A stretch of DNA of 8,387 nucleotides from Candidatus Dadabacteria bacterium RIFCSPHIGHO2_12_FULL_53_21 (GCA_001775255.1 MFCJ01000018.1:1-8387); one strand, 5' to 3'. Positions 1 through 6,681 are shown, numbered from the stretch's first letter. Numbers and translations are program-made. The notes: generated by a model not told the origin, from the letters alone.

Positions 1-1137
1 TTCAGGCACGCGCCCGGCATAATGACGGAGCTCTTCTCGAACCCCGTCTACAGGGAGCACATCAGGGCGAGGGGGGACCTGTCCGAAATAATGATAGGCT
101 ACTCCGACAGCGGCAAGGACGGGGGCATATTCTCCGCCGGGTGGGAGATACACAAGGCCCAGAAGTCTCTGAAAGATGTATCGGACTCGTTCGGGATAAG
201 GAACAAGTTCTTTCACGGCAGGGGCGGCACGGTGAGCAGGGGAGGGGGGCCGACAAATCAAGCCATACTCGCCCGGCCCGCGGGGACTGTCGAGGGCGCA
301 ATCAAGATAACCGAGCAGGGGGAGGTAATATACAGCAACTACTCCCACCCCGAGATCGCGGAGGATAATCTGGAGCTCGTCATATCTTCAGTATTGCTCA
401 CGAGCCTCACCGGAGAGGACGTAAAGCCCGAGTGGGAGGAGGCGATGGACGAGATAGCCTCCGGTGCGAGGGACGCGTGGAGGGCGCTCGTGTACGAAGA
501 CCCGGATTTCTATACATACTTCGAGATGTCGACTCCCATTTCCGTGATTCAGCAGATGGGCATAGGCTCCCGCCCGGCGAGGAGAAAAAAGACGAGGCGC
601 ATAGAAGACCTCCGCGCGATACCATGGGTCTTCAGCTGGACACAGAACCGCCACCTGATCACGGGTTTTTATTCAGTGGGCACGGCGCTCGATTCCTTCA
701 TACGCAGGAACCCCCGCAGGAACCTCGCGCTTCTCCGCGAGATGTACGCCGGATGGAGGTTCTTCAGATCGCACATGGACAATATTCAGATGACCCTCAG
801 CCGGGCGGACATGTGGATTGCGCTCGAATACTCGTTCCTCGTGAGCCCGAGAGAAGTCGGGAAGAGGATATTCGCGAGGATAAGGGAGGAATACGATCTC
901 ACGTCCCAGGTGATTCTCAAAATAACGCGCCAGAAGCGGATACTCGACAACAACCCCTTCCTCCAGAAGTCTATCGAGCTCCGGAACCCGTACATCGATT
1001 CGCTCAGCTACATACAGGTGGGTTTACTCCGGAGGCTCTACAAGGGCGACTTCACCCCTGAAGAAAAGACCGCCCTCACCGACAACATAAAGCTCAGCAT
1101 TAACGGCATATCCGCCGGACTCAAAAACACCGGCTAA
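1..1137 (+). CDS. ppc: Phosphoenolpyruvate carboxylase, C-terminal part (5' end outside window)
   Basis: Cytoplasmic enzyme that carboxylates phosphoenolpyruvate with bicarbonate to oxaloacetate, refilling the TCA cycle. The reading frame is open from base 1 (FRHAPGI precedes the first Met at 22), so this is the last 378 residues of a protein normally about 880-930 long. Visible family motifs, numbered from the Met at 22, are GYSDSGKDGG (about 26-35), the catalytic Arg loop FHGRGGTVSRGG (about 64-75), GSRPARRK (about 182-189), LRAIPWVFSWTQNR (about 198-211), ELRNPY (about 321-326) and the invariant C-terminal NTG. In the E. coli enzyme, L-aspartate inhibition uses R587, K773, R832 and N881; by motif alignment the Arg, Arg and Asn positions are kept here, but the Lys is Arg (LSRADMW, codon 802-804). 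The gene ends with TAA and converges on the secreted-protein gene beyond a repeat island. Identity is very secure; regulation cannot be judged because the 5' end is missing. Confidence 0.97.
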   Translation, partial: FRHAPGIMTELFSNPVYREHIRARGDLSEIMIGYSDSGKDGGIFSAGWEIHKAQKSLKDVSDSFGIRNKFFHGRGGTVSRGGGPTNQAILARPAGTVEGAIKITEQGEVIYSNYSHPEIAEDNLELVISSVLLTSLTGEDVKPEWEEAMDEIASGARDAWRALVYEDPDFYTYFEMSTPISVIQQMGIGSRPARRKKTRRIEDLRAIPWVFSWTQNRHLITGFYSVGTALDSFIRRNPRRNLALLREMYAGWRFFRSHMDNIQMTLSRADMWIALEYSFLVSPREVGKRIFARIREEYDLTSQVILKITRQKRILDNNPFLQKSIELRNPYIDSLSYIQVGLLRRLYKGDFTPEEKTALTDNIKLSINGISAGLKNTG

Positions 1138-1150
1138 CACACAATGTGTG
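1138..1150. repeat. Short palindrome CACACAATGTGTG at ppc stop
   Basis: A perfect 6-bp inverted repeat around one central base, starting at the base right after the ppc TAA. The same core begins the 32-bp repeats at 1383 and 1842, so this is probably a truncated or minimal copy of that family. The one-base spacer makes it unlikely to act as a terminator stem. Confidence 0.6.
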
Positions 1151-1201
1151 CTCATATACGGTTCTACCGGAACTCCTCTGCTCAGGCCAGCAACAGAGCC
1201 G

Positions 1202-1240
1202 AACCCGTTCGTGCTGAGCTTGTCGAAGTATGAACGGGTT
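1202..1240. repeat. Hairpin repeat with GAGCTTGTCGAAG core
   Basis: Perfect 9-bp arms AACCCGTTC (1202-1210) and GAACGGGTT (1232-1240) enclose a 21-base loop carrying CTGAGCTTGTCGAAGTA. This loop core is a very common dispersed bacterial intergenic repeat. A second, armless copy of the core sits at 1280-1295. Confidence 0.75.
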
Positions 1241-1279
1241 ATACTCCCGCGTGTCAGCGGCGAGTCGCCGCCCGCCTGG

Positions 1280-1295
1280 CCTGAGCTTGTCGAAG
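1280..1295. repeat. Partial copy of the GAGCTTGTCGAAG repeat
   Basis: CCTGAGCTTGTCGAAG repeats the loop core of the hairpin at 1202-1240 in the same orientation, without matching arms. It is preceded by a small palindrome, CGGCGAGTCGCCG (1258-1270), and followed by seven Ts (1301-1307). The T-run could end a plus-strand transcript, but no strong stem abuts it, so I do not call a terminator. Confidence 0.6.
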
Positions 1296-1311
1296 TGTGC
1301 TTTTTTTATTT

Positions 1312-1335
1312 CCTTCCCCCGAGGCGGGGGGAAGG
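1312..1335. repeat. CCTTCCCCC hairpin repeat
   Basis: Perfect 9-bp arms CCTTCCCCC (1312-1320) and GGGGGAAGG (1327-1335) with a 6-base loop. The following TGTGGATGGGGGT resembles the AGGGTGAGGGGGT tail of the CCCTCTCCC repeats at 1455 and 6906, which suggests a diverged member of the same class. Confidence 0.7.
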
Positions 1336-1382
1336 TGTGGATGGGGGTCCTTAATTTTATAAACCCGTTTGTTTTTTAGCAC

Positions 1383-1414
1383 GCACACAATGCGTGGTGC
1401 GGAACCTGCGCTCG
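1383..1414. repeat. 32-bp repeat, copy 1
   Basis: Starts GCACACAATG and ends GAACCTGCGCTCG. It matches 29 of 32 bases of the copy at 1842-1873 in the same orientation. The differences make the internal hairpin weaker here than in the other copy. Confidence 0.75.
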
Positions 1415-1454
1415 TATTCGACACTCCCGTAACTCATTTACTCAGCCGATATAC

Positions 1455-1534
1455 TTCCCTCTCCCCAGCGTGGGAGAGGGCTAGGGTGAGGGGGTACATT
1501 AGCATTCCTGTCATTCCCGACTTGATCGGGAATC
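1455..1534. repeat. Composite two-hairpin repeat, copy 1
   Basis: Hairpin one has perfect arms CCCTCTCCC (1457-1465) and GGGAGAGGG (1472-1480), followed by AGGGTGAGGGGGTAC (1483-1497). Hairpin two has perfect arms ATTCCCGA (1513-1520) and TCGGGAAT (1526-1533), introduced by CTGTC. The same two hairpins in the same order, orientation and near-identical spacing occur at 6906-6988. Identical runs include 15 bases ending at 1497 and 6950, and 17 bases starting at 1504 and 6957. Confidence 0.8.
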
Positions 1535-1546
1535 CAATTTTAATTT

Positions 1547-1574
1547 GTCATTGCGAGCGCAGCGCGGCAATCTC
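1547..1574. repeat. GTCATTGCGAG hairpin repeat
   Basis: Arms ATTGC (1550-1554) and GCAAT (1567-1571) flank a GC-rich loop, with GTC in front and CTC behind. It shares the GTCAT-hairpin-ATCTC layout with the repeats at 1455-1534, 6906-6988 and 7324-7353. This layout is a widespread dispersed repeat type in bacterial genomes. Confidence 0.7.
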
Positions 1575-1589
1575 GTGTTTAATTATTTA

Positions 1590-1798
1590 GTCATCCTGAA
1601 CTACGGTTCTGAACAACAATTCTGAGCTGGCGAAGAATTGGTCGCTAATGATTGAGTACACGAACCCGGTTAGCTCTCCGCGCTATTGCTACCGAAGCCA
1701 AAATAACAAGAACCGGACGCCATAGGCAGAATGCAACAATGCCACTATTCCACGGTAATTCTTAGAAGAAACCAAAATATTCAGGATCTCATCTTTTC
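1590..1798. repeat. GTCATCCTGAA palindromic repeat, apparently interrupted
   Basis: The left half GTCATCCTGAACTA (1590-1603) and right half TTCAGGATCTCATCTTTTC (1780-1798) match the two halves of the intact repeat at 7324-7358. In the intact copy the arms ATCCTGAA and TTCAGGAT are 5 bases apart; here (1593-1600 and 1780-1787) they are 179 apart. The intervening DNA holds another hairpin, CAATTCT (1617-1623) with AGAATTG (1634-1640), of the TTCTGAGC...GAAGAA type. Insertion into the loop is the simplest reading; two independent half copies are the alternative. Confidence 0.55.
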
Positions 1799-1801
1799 CT
1801 T

Positions 1802-1823
1802 GTAGGAGCGGCTTCCAGCCGCG
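1802..1823. repeat. REP-like element (GTAG plus hairpin)
   Basis: GTAGGAGCGGCTTCCAGCCG continues to 1823. Perfect 6-bp arms GCGGCT (1808-1813) and AGCCGC (1817-1822) enclose a 3-base loop, preceded by the tetranucleotide GTAG. A 5' GTAG followed by a short GC-rich hairpin is the hallmark of REP sequences mobilised by RAYT (REP-associated tyrosine) transposases. Only one copy is present here and no RAYT gene is in the window. Confidence 0.65.
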
Positions 1824-1841
1824 AAACACACACGTAACGCG

Positions 1842-1873
1842 GCACACAATGTGTGGCGCAGAACCTGCGCTCG
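1842..1873. repeat. 32-bp repeat, copy 2
   Basis: GCACACAATGTGTGGCGCAG continues to 1873. It contains the CACACAATGTGTG palindrome, also found at 1138, followed by a perfect hairpin GCGCAG-AAC-CTGCGC. Three mismatches to copy 1 at 1383-1414. Confidence 0.75.
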
Positions 1874-1980
1874 CACAGACTTCGCGTTTTATGATTTTGA
1901 AAGGGAATAATGTTGTGGGGGAAAAAACCGGGGGTACAATAAGTGCTTTGCCCCAGCGCTGTTACTTTAACAATCCCGAA

Positions 1981-2907
1981 CTAAACTGCCGCACCCTTCT
2001 TTCTCCGCGCCAGAACCAGCAGGGCTCCCGACAATAACACGACCGCCATTAATAGTAGTCCCATCTCGGAGAGAGTCGGGACATTGTTGACGAGGACTTT
2101 CCTGAAAGCGATAGCGTCCAAACCATCCACAGTGGGGCCAATTATAGTGACATCGCCGCTGCCGGTATTGACCGTTCCCAGAAAATGTTCCCTCACCGAA
2201 TTCTCTCGTCCTCCTCCATTTATAATGGACACAAACAGAACGCCGGTCACCGGGTTGAATGCCATAGCATTGGCGCGCGGTTCGAGTTCCAGAGCCGGGG
2301 GAAAATTGACATCAACATCCGGAGTCGCAAGGCCGGTACTTTGATTGACTCTATACAGTATATTTTCAAAGTCGCGGTTATCAAGAAAAAAAAGCCCATC
2401 GGTCAACGAGAAAGCCAGCGCGCCGCCGCAGCAGCCGCTGTTTTGCATGTCGCCTATTATCGCGCCCTGTCCGTTGAGAGCACTTATGGTTGTCAAGGCA
2501 TAGCCGCTAAAAGAGTTATCACAGGAATCGAAACCGGATGCGAACAGCACGGCGTCCGCGTTGCGGAATGACATATCTGTAAACTCTCCGCAGGTATTCG
2601 GTGGTCCCACCTCCGTACCGGCCCCTGTATTGGGATTAATATTTACAAGGACCTCTATATCGGAACCATCGGCTCTCTCGCATATCGCGAAAAGTGATTG
2701 CGATTGAGTGTCGAAATCCATAGCTCCGCACCTTTCAAACCCGATTGGCCCTATTGGCGTAGCCTCCGCCGTCGCGGGGTTTATATCGTAAAGCGTGCTC
2801 AAGCCCTCATCCCCGAGGTACGCCGAGCCGTATAGCTGGGCGTATGCAGAGGGGCTTAAAAATGTCATTAACAAAATAGAGTACGTCAGAAGTTTGAATA
2901 CGGGCAT
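1981..2907 (-). CDS. Secreted repeat protein with IPTL-CTERM-like sorting tail
   Basis: Predicted 308-residue exported protein of unknown function. The N-terminus is a signal peptide (Lys5, hydrophobic 6-17, likely cleavage after SAYA at 23). The mature part has five weak repeats of the form LYxIN..TG.AT.IG....AMAF, at about 38-65, 87-114, 136-166, 184-217 and 243-268. Their spacing of roughly 48-59 residues suggests a small beta-propeller. Six cysteines lie in the mature region. The tail has VPTLSEMG (276-283), a hydrophobic helix (284-300) and RRKK (301-304), the tripartite form of IPTL-CTERM domains, which are thought to be processed by an exosortase-type transpeptidase. The usual motif is IPTLSxWG; Met replaces the Trp here. 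The start at 2907 is preferred over an in-frame ATG at 2919 because GGAGG (2917-2913) lies 5 bases before it and overlaps the upstream ATG. The ligand or role is not visible. Confidence 0.85.
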   Translation of the reverse strand: MPVFKLLTYSILLMTFLSPSAYAQLYGSAYLGDEGLSTLYDINPATAEATPIGPIGFERCGAMDFDTQSQSLFAICERADGSDIEVLVNINPNTGAGTEVGPPNTCGEFTDMSFRNADAVLFASGFDSCDNSFSGYALTTISALNGQGAIIGDMQNSGCCGGALAFSLTDGLFFLDNRDFENILYRVNQSTGLATPDVDVNFPPALELEPRANAMAFNPVTGVLFVSIINGGGRENSVREHFLGTVNTGSGDVTIIGPTVDGLDAIAFRKVLVNNVPTLSEMGLLLMAVVLLSGALLVLARRKKGAAV

Positions 2908-2912
2908 CACAT

Positions 2913-2917
2913 CCTCC
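2913..2917 (-). promoter_or_regulatory. Ribosome binding site deciding the secreted-protein start
   Basis: GGAGG on the minus strand, 5 bases before the ATG at 2907. The upstream in-frame ATG at 2919 overlaps this site and has no purine-rich sequence at the right distance, so translation most likely begins at 2907. Confidence 0.7.
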
Positions 2918-2940
2918 ATTAACGAATGGACTCAGGCCAT

Positions 2941-2969
2941 AAGCTATCATATAGGCTGGAAGATTTCAA
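2941..2969 (-). promoter_or_regulatory. Possible sigma-70 promoter of the secreted-protein gene
   Basis: On the minus strand, TTGAAA (2969-2964) and TAGCTT (2946-2941) are separated by 17 bases. The -35 box matches consensus at five of six positions. The -10 box is poor but keeps the T, A and final T. It would give a leader of roughly 27 bases. The 185-bp gap after the kinase gene makes a separate promoter plausible. Weak evidence. Confidence 0.3.
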
Positions 2970-3092
2970 GGTGATTGGTCTGATAATTATTTAGAAAATA
3001 CTAAGAGAGCTTCAGATTGCATGGGACTCGATTTTTCTCACTCCCGCGCCTTTCCAGGGTAGGGAGCGCGCAGTCCTTTTGGGAAGGGTCAA

Positions 3093-6000
3093 TCAGCCCC
3101 GTTCCTTATGCAGCACCGTGTCCAGCGTCCGGATCAGCGTCTCGGCGCTATACGGTTTATTCAGGAAGGCGTCCGGCGGATTCTCCTCCATGTTTACAAG
3201 CTCGTGCTCCTTCTGGTAGCCGCTGGCGCTTATGATTTTGAGAGAAGGGCGCTTCTTCTTGAGAGAGCGGATAACGGTTTTACCCCCGATGACGGGCATT
3301 ATCATATCTACGATCGCGACGTCTATATGTTTTTTCCTGTCCGTTATGACGTCCAGCGCTTCGTGTCCGTTGTTCGCGGTAAGCACCTTGTATCCGGACT
3401 CCTCCAGTATAGCCCTCGTTATATCGAGTACCGCAGGCTCGTCGTCCACGATGAGCACTGTCCCGCCTGTTACGGCTGCGACGTTTATGTCCTCATAAGC
3501 CCTCGATTCCTGCTCTGTTTCCTTTGGGATCGCGGGCAGGTAGACGATGAATTTACTGCCCTTGCCGGCCTCGCTTTCCACGTGTATATATCCTCCGTGG
3601 TCCTTTATTATCCCGTATGCGGTCGATAACCCGAGCCCCGTCCCCTTGTCCACCTCTTTCGTCGTGAAGAACGGATCAAATATCTTGTCGATAACATCGG
3701 CCGGTATGCCCGACCCCGTATCCGTGATTGTGATCTGAACATATTCCCCGGGCTCGATGTCGCAGTATGTCTTTGTTCCGTATCCGTCAGTCCGGATATT
3801 CCTGGTCGAAATGACCAGATCTCCCCCCGCGGACATAGCGTCCCTCGCGTTCACGCATATGTTGAGCATCACCTGGTGGATCTGGGTGAAGTCCCCTTTG
3901 ATGCTCCGTATCCCTCTGTCGGAATACGTCTTGACCATGATTGATTTCGGGAAGGTCTCTTTCATTATTTTAAGAACGTCCGATATCAAATACTTGATGT
4001 TGAGCGTCTGCTTTGTGCTCTCCGCACCCCGCGCGAACGACAGCACCTGTTTTATGAGGTCGGCCCCCCGCTCGGCGCTCGATTCCACCACATTCAGGAT
4101 CCTCTCGTATTTTTTGCCGCTGATCCCCGGTTTGAGCAGCTGTACGGACAGCAGTATCGGCTGGAGGATGTTGTTGAGGTCGTGGGCTATTCCGCCTGCG
4201 AGGGTGCCTATGCTCTCGAGCCTCTGGGCCCTCAGCAGCCTGCCTTCCAGCATCTTCCTGTCGGTAATATCCGCGCCGACGCCTACATGCCCGATGACTT
4301 TCCCCCTCTCGTCCTTTATCAGCGATAGCACGAGGTAAACGGGGAATGTGGTCCCGTCCTTCCTCTTTGCCACGAGGTCTCCCTCCCAGTGACCCGGACC
4401 TGCTGCGGATTTCATGATGTCCCTGACTCTTTCCCCGGAGCTCTCCGGGACGACGGCGTCTATAACCTGCATCCCCCGGACTTCCTCCTCCTTCCATTGG
4501 TAGAGCTCTTCGGCGTATTTGTTCCAGTATATGATTCTGCCCTCGAGGTCGGTAGCTATTACGGAGTTCCTTACCTGCTCCAGGAGGGATGCCTGAAAGA
4601 GTATCTTCTCCTCCGAGAACTTCCGGTCCGTGATGTCGGTGAGTGTCCCTACGTAACCCTTGAACTCTCCCTGGATACCCCTCTCCTCCTGGGCCTGTCC
4701 GAAAACCCATACCGTTTCTCCCTTACGGTTGATGAAACGGTACTCCTCCTTGAACTCCCGGCGGGACCTCACGGCTTCGGTCCACCTCGAGGCTACATAC
4801 TCGCGGTCGTCCGGGTGGAGCCTCTCTATCCAGCCGTCGCTGTACGCCTCCGCCTTCGTGATCCCCGTGATCTCGCAGAGCTTGTTGTTCACGTACACTC
4901 CCCTGCCATCGGCGTCCGCACGGAAGATCCCTATCGGCGCGACTTCCGTAAGCGTCTGGTACCGCTCTTCGGATATCATGAGCGCTTCCACGTGCTTCGC
5001 GTTGAGTATCGCCGTCTCCATCTGCTCCCTGATGATCTCGAGCAGGTTGAGCTCGTCTTCAAAGAAGACGTTCTTATCGAATGAATTAATGCCTATGCAT
5101 CCGATCGTCTTGTCCCCTATATTGATGGGCAGGGCGACGTAGCTCTTTATCCCGGCTTTCTTGCCCGCGGGCCCTATCGCGTTGTCGGTATCCGTGTCCG
5201 GGACGAACCGGGTCCTGCCCTCGATTATAGTTTTCCATGTCAGCCCTTTCGGGTAAGGGAGTTTTTTTACTACGCTCAACAGTGAATCGGGGACTCCCCG
5301 CTGGGATTGCATGACCGCGAAATCCCCCTCCACCATGTGGATCTGCACCATGTGGGCATGCTCGATGTTCTCTTCCAATGTCTTTACCGCGTTCTCCATC
5401 ACGTCCTTCAGATTCACCGTGCTGTGGACGCTCTTGCTGACTAAATTTATGATCCTTTCGTATTTTTCCTTTTTGGACAGACGCATTACATTTTCTTTCA
5501 GGGCTTTTTCCGATAGCACCAGGGATTCGGCAAATTTCGCATTGTTTATAGCTATCTCTATCTGTCGGGATACTATCTCCAGCACCCTCAGCTCATCCGG
5601 CCCGAACGCGTATTTTTTTTCCGAGTTTATTACTATCACCCCGACGGTCTCGTCCTCCGATTTTAAAGGTATCGACAGATAGCTCTTGGTGCCGAGCTCC
5701 CTGCCGGCTTGTCCGATTACCATATCCTTTTCCGTATCGGCCACATAGATTATCCTTCCGTCTATAAACGTCTTCCACGTGAATCCTTTCGGAAACGGTA
5801 TCCTGTTGACTCTGTCCACGAACCAGTCTGGATACCCCCTGTGGGCGTGCATGACGGCTTCCCCGCCTTCCCGGAGATATATGCATATGTTGTTCACCGC
5901 GTCCATGTTCCGGCTGAGGGCGTCGACGGCGTTATCCATGACCATATGGGGGTCTATCGTTTTGTGGACTGCCTGAGTGACGATGTTGATAACGGTTTCG

Positions 6001-6578
6001 TAGCGGTTGAGCTTCGCCAGGTCGTCGAGTGTCTTCTTCAGGCGCACCTCCGTTATGCTCCGGTCCGTAGCGCTGAGCGCTATGGCCAGGTAAGCCGGAA
6101 TACCGTTGAAGCTCCATTCTCTCAGCTTGACTTCCACCGGATAACACGTGCCGTCCTTTCTATAATGGAAAGTCGAGTATGCGGATGCCTCTTCTTCGCC
6201 CGTATGCAGCTTTTGAAGGAGGTCCGCCAGAGACTCGGGTGTGAAGTCTCTCATCAGGTCGAGGGGCGTGAGACTCTCCAGCTCGTCAGTCGAATACCCG
6301 AGGTTTTCCCTCGCGGCCTTGTTCACATGAAGGAATAAAAGTGACCGGTTCTCGAAGAGGTATATCTCGCTCTCGACGCAGTCCAGTATCCGGTTTGTAT
6401 CGTTAAGGGACTGTTCGCGCCCTGGGATGAAATCAAAAGGTTTTTTTCCGGAATAACTTTCTGTTTTTATAGCGGTTTCTCCATTTTTTGTTCTTGTGCT
6501 TATACGGAGATCGGAATTGTGCGGAATAAATTGATATGTCTCTTCAGATTGGATTACCTCCCCTTTCGAAATATACAT
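3093..6578 (-). CDS. Hybrid sensor histidine kinase, PAS-GAF-GAF-PAS-PAS-HisKA-HATPase-REC
   Basis: A 1161-residue sensor kinase with no membrane segment or signal peptide, so probably cytoplasmic. Domains: N-terminal unstructured region (1-60), PAS (about 63-173), two GAF domains (about 193-350 and 372-530) clearly related to each other, PAS with a PAC-like end (about 537-655), PAS (about 660-775), HisKA (about 786-852), HATPase (about 893-1016) and receiver (about 1040-1155). H-box GGIAHDLNN places the phosphorylated His at 799. The ATPase has NICVNARDA (N-box), DTGSGIP (G1, 953-959), DPFFTTK (F-box) and GTGLGLS (G2, 979-985). The receiver has VDDE (1044-1047), phospho-acceptor Asp1091 in VDMIMP, ASG with Ser1119, and Lys1141 in FLNKPY, so both modules look intact. 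GAF/PAS ligands cannot be told. An in-frame TAG 12 bases upstream fixes 6578 as the earliest start; its ribosome site is weak. No dedicated response regulator lies nearby. Confidence 0.95.
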   Translation of the reverse strand: MYISKGEVIQSEETYQFIPHNSDLRISTRTKNGETAIKTESYSGKKPFDFIPGREQSLNDTNRILDCVESEIYLFENRSLLFLHVNKAARENLGYSTDELESLTPLDLMRDFTPESLADLLQKLHTGEEEASAYSTFHYRKDGTCYPVEVKLREWSFNGIPAYLAIALSATDRSITEVRLKKTLDDLAKLNRYETVINIVTQAVHKTIDPHMVMDNAVDALSRNMDAVNNICIYLREGGEAVMHAHRGYPDWFVDRVNRIPFPKGFTWKTFIDGRIIYVADTEKDMVIGQAGRELGTKSYLSIPLKSEDETVGVIVINSEKKYAFGPDELRVLEIVSRQIEIAINNAKFAESLVLSEKALKENVMRLSKKEKYERIINLVSKSVHSTVNLKDVMENAVKTLEENIEHAHMVQIHMVEGDFAVMQSQRGVPDSLLSVVKKLPYPKGLTWKTIIEGRTRFVPDTDTDNAIGPAGKKAGIKSYVALPINIGDKTIGCIGINSFDKNVFFEDELNLLEIIREQMETAILNAKHVEALMISEERYQTLTEVAPIGIFRADADGRGVYVNNKLCEITGITKAEAYSDGWIERLHPDDREYVASRWTEAVRSRREFKEEYRFINRKGETVWVFGQAQEERGIQGEFKGYVGTLTDITDRKFSEEKILFQASLLEQVRNSVIATDLEGRIIYWNKYAEELYQWKEEEVRGMQVIDAVVPESSGERVRDIMKSAAGPGHWEGDLVAKRKDGTTFPVYLVLSLIKDERGKVIGHVGVGADITDRKMLEGRLLRAQRLESIGTLAGGIAHDLNNILQPILLSVQLLKPGISGKKYERILNVVESSAERGADLIKQVLSFARGAESTKQTLNIKYLISDVLKIMKETFPKSIMVKTYSDRGIRSIKGDFTQIHQVMLNICVNARDAMSAGGDLVISTRNIRTDGYGTKTYCDIEPGEYVQITITDTGSGIPADVIDKIFDPFFTTKEVDKGTGLGLSTAYGIIKDHGGYIHVESEAGKGSKFIVYLPAIPKETEQESRAYEDINVAAVTGGTVLIVDDEPAVLDITRAILEESGYKVLTANNGHEALDVITDRKKHIDVAIVDMIMPVIGGKTVIRSLKKKRPSLKIISASGYQKEHELVNMEENPPDAFLNKPYSAETLIRTLDTVLHKERG

Positions 6579-6663
6579 CTGTTTCCGCTAAAGGGTTCGG
6601 TAATATGTAAAATTGAGCGCCGATATTTGTATATACCTATAAGGAATTATCATCCGTGCTGTT

Positions 6664-6681
6664 CCCGCGGACGTAAGCGGG
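6664..6681. repeat. CCCGC...GCGGG hairpin
   Basis: Arms CCCGC (6664-6668) and GCGGG (6677-6681) around GGACGTAA. TTCCCGCGGACGTAAGCGGG is similar to common dispersed repeats of the form TTCCCGC..GCGGGAA. Single copy here. Confidence 0.5.

Larger units (their letters stand above)
1138..1980. other. Intergenic repeat island 1, no credible gene
   Basis: This 843-bp stretch between two convergent genes holds a string of short hairpin or palindromic modules (listed separately) and no convincing protein gene. Small open frames here start inside repeats and have no family resemblance. About 130 bases (1641-1779) show no repeat or coding signal that I can recognise. No classic hairpin-plus-T-run terminator follows ppc directly; the nearest T-run is 1301-1307, without a strong stem touching it. 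The modules resemble dispersed intergenic repeats seen many times per genome in environmental bacteria. That the whole island is a repeat-insertion hotspot is inference. Confidence 0.75.

Noticed and set aside
432..1061. A 209-codon open frame within ppc in another frame
   Set aside because: It overlaps a well-conserved PEP carboxylase domain completely and has a low-complexity, Arg/Pro-rich translation typical of shadow frames in GC-rich genes.
1915..1955. Possible terminator of the secreted-protein gene (GGGG...CCCC before TTTTTT on the minus strand)
   Set aside because: The stem is only four or five GC pairs with a 16-base loop and a gap before the T-run; too weak to call.
1849..2037. Plus-strand open frame of 62 codons
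   Set aside because: It starts inside the 32-bp repeat and runs into the antisense of the secreted-protein gene; no ribosome site and no family resemblance.
3040..3080. Hairpin CTCCC...GGGAG as terminator after the kinase
   Set aside because: Only 5 bp of stem with a long loop, and no T-run on the kinase strand.
1981..6578. Composite transposon bounded by the two repeat islands
   Set aside because: The shared repeats are in direct orientation, but there is no transposase, integrase or target duplication, and the enclosed genes look chromosomal.
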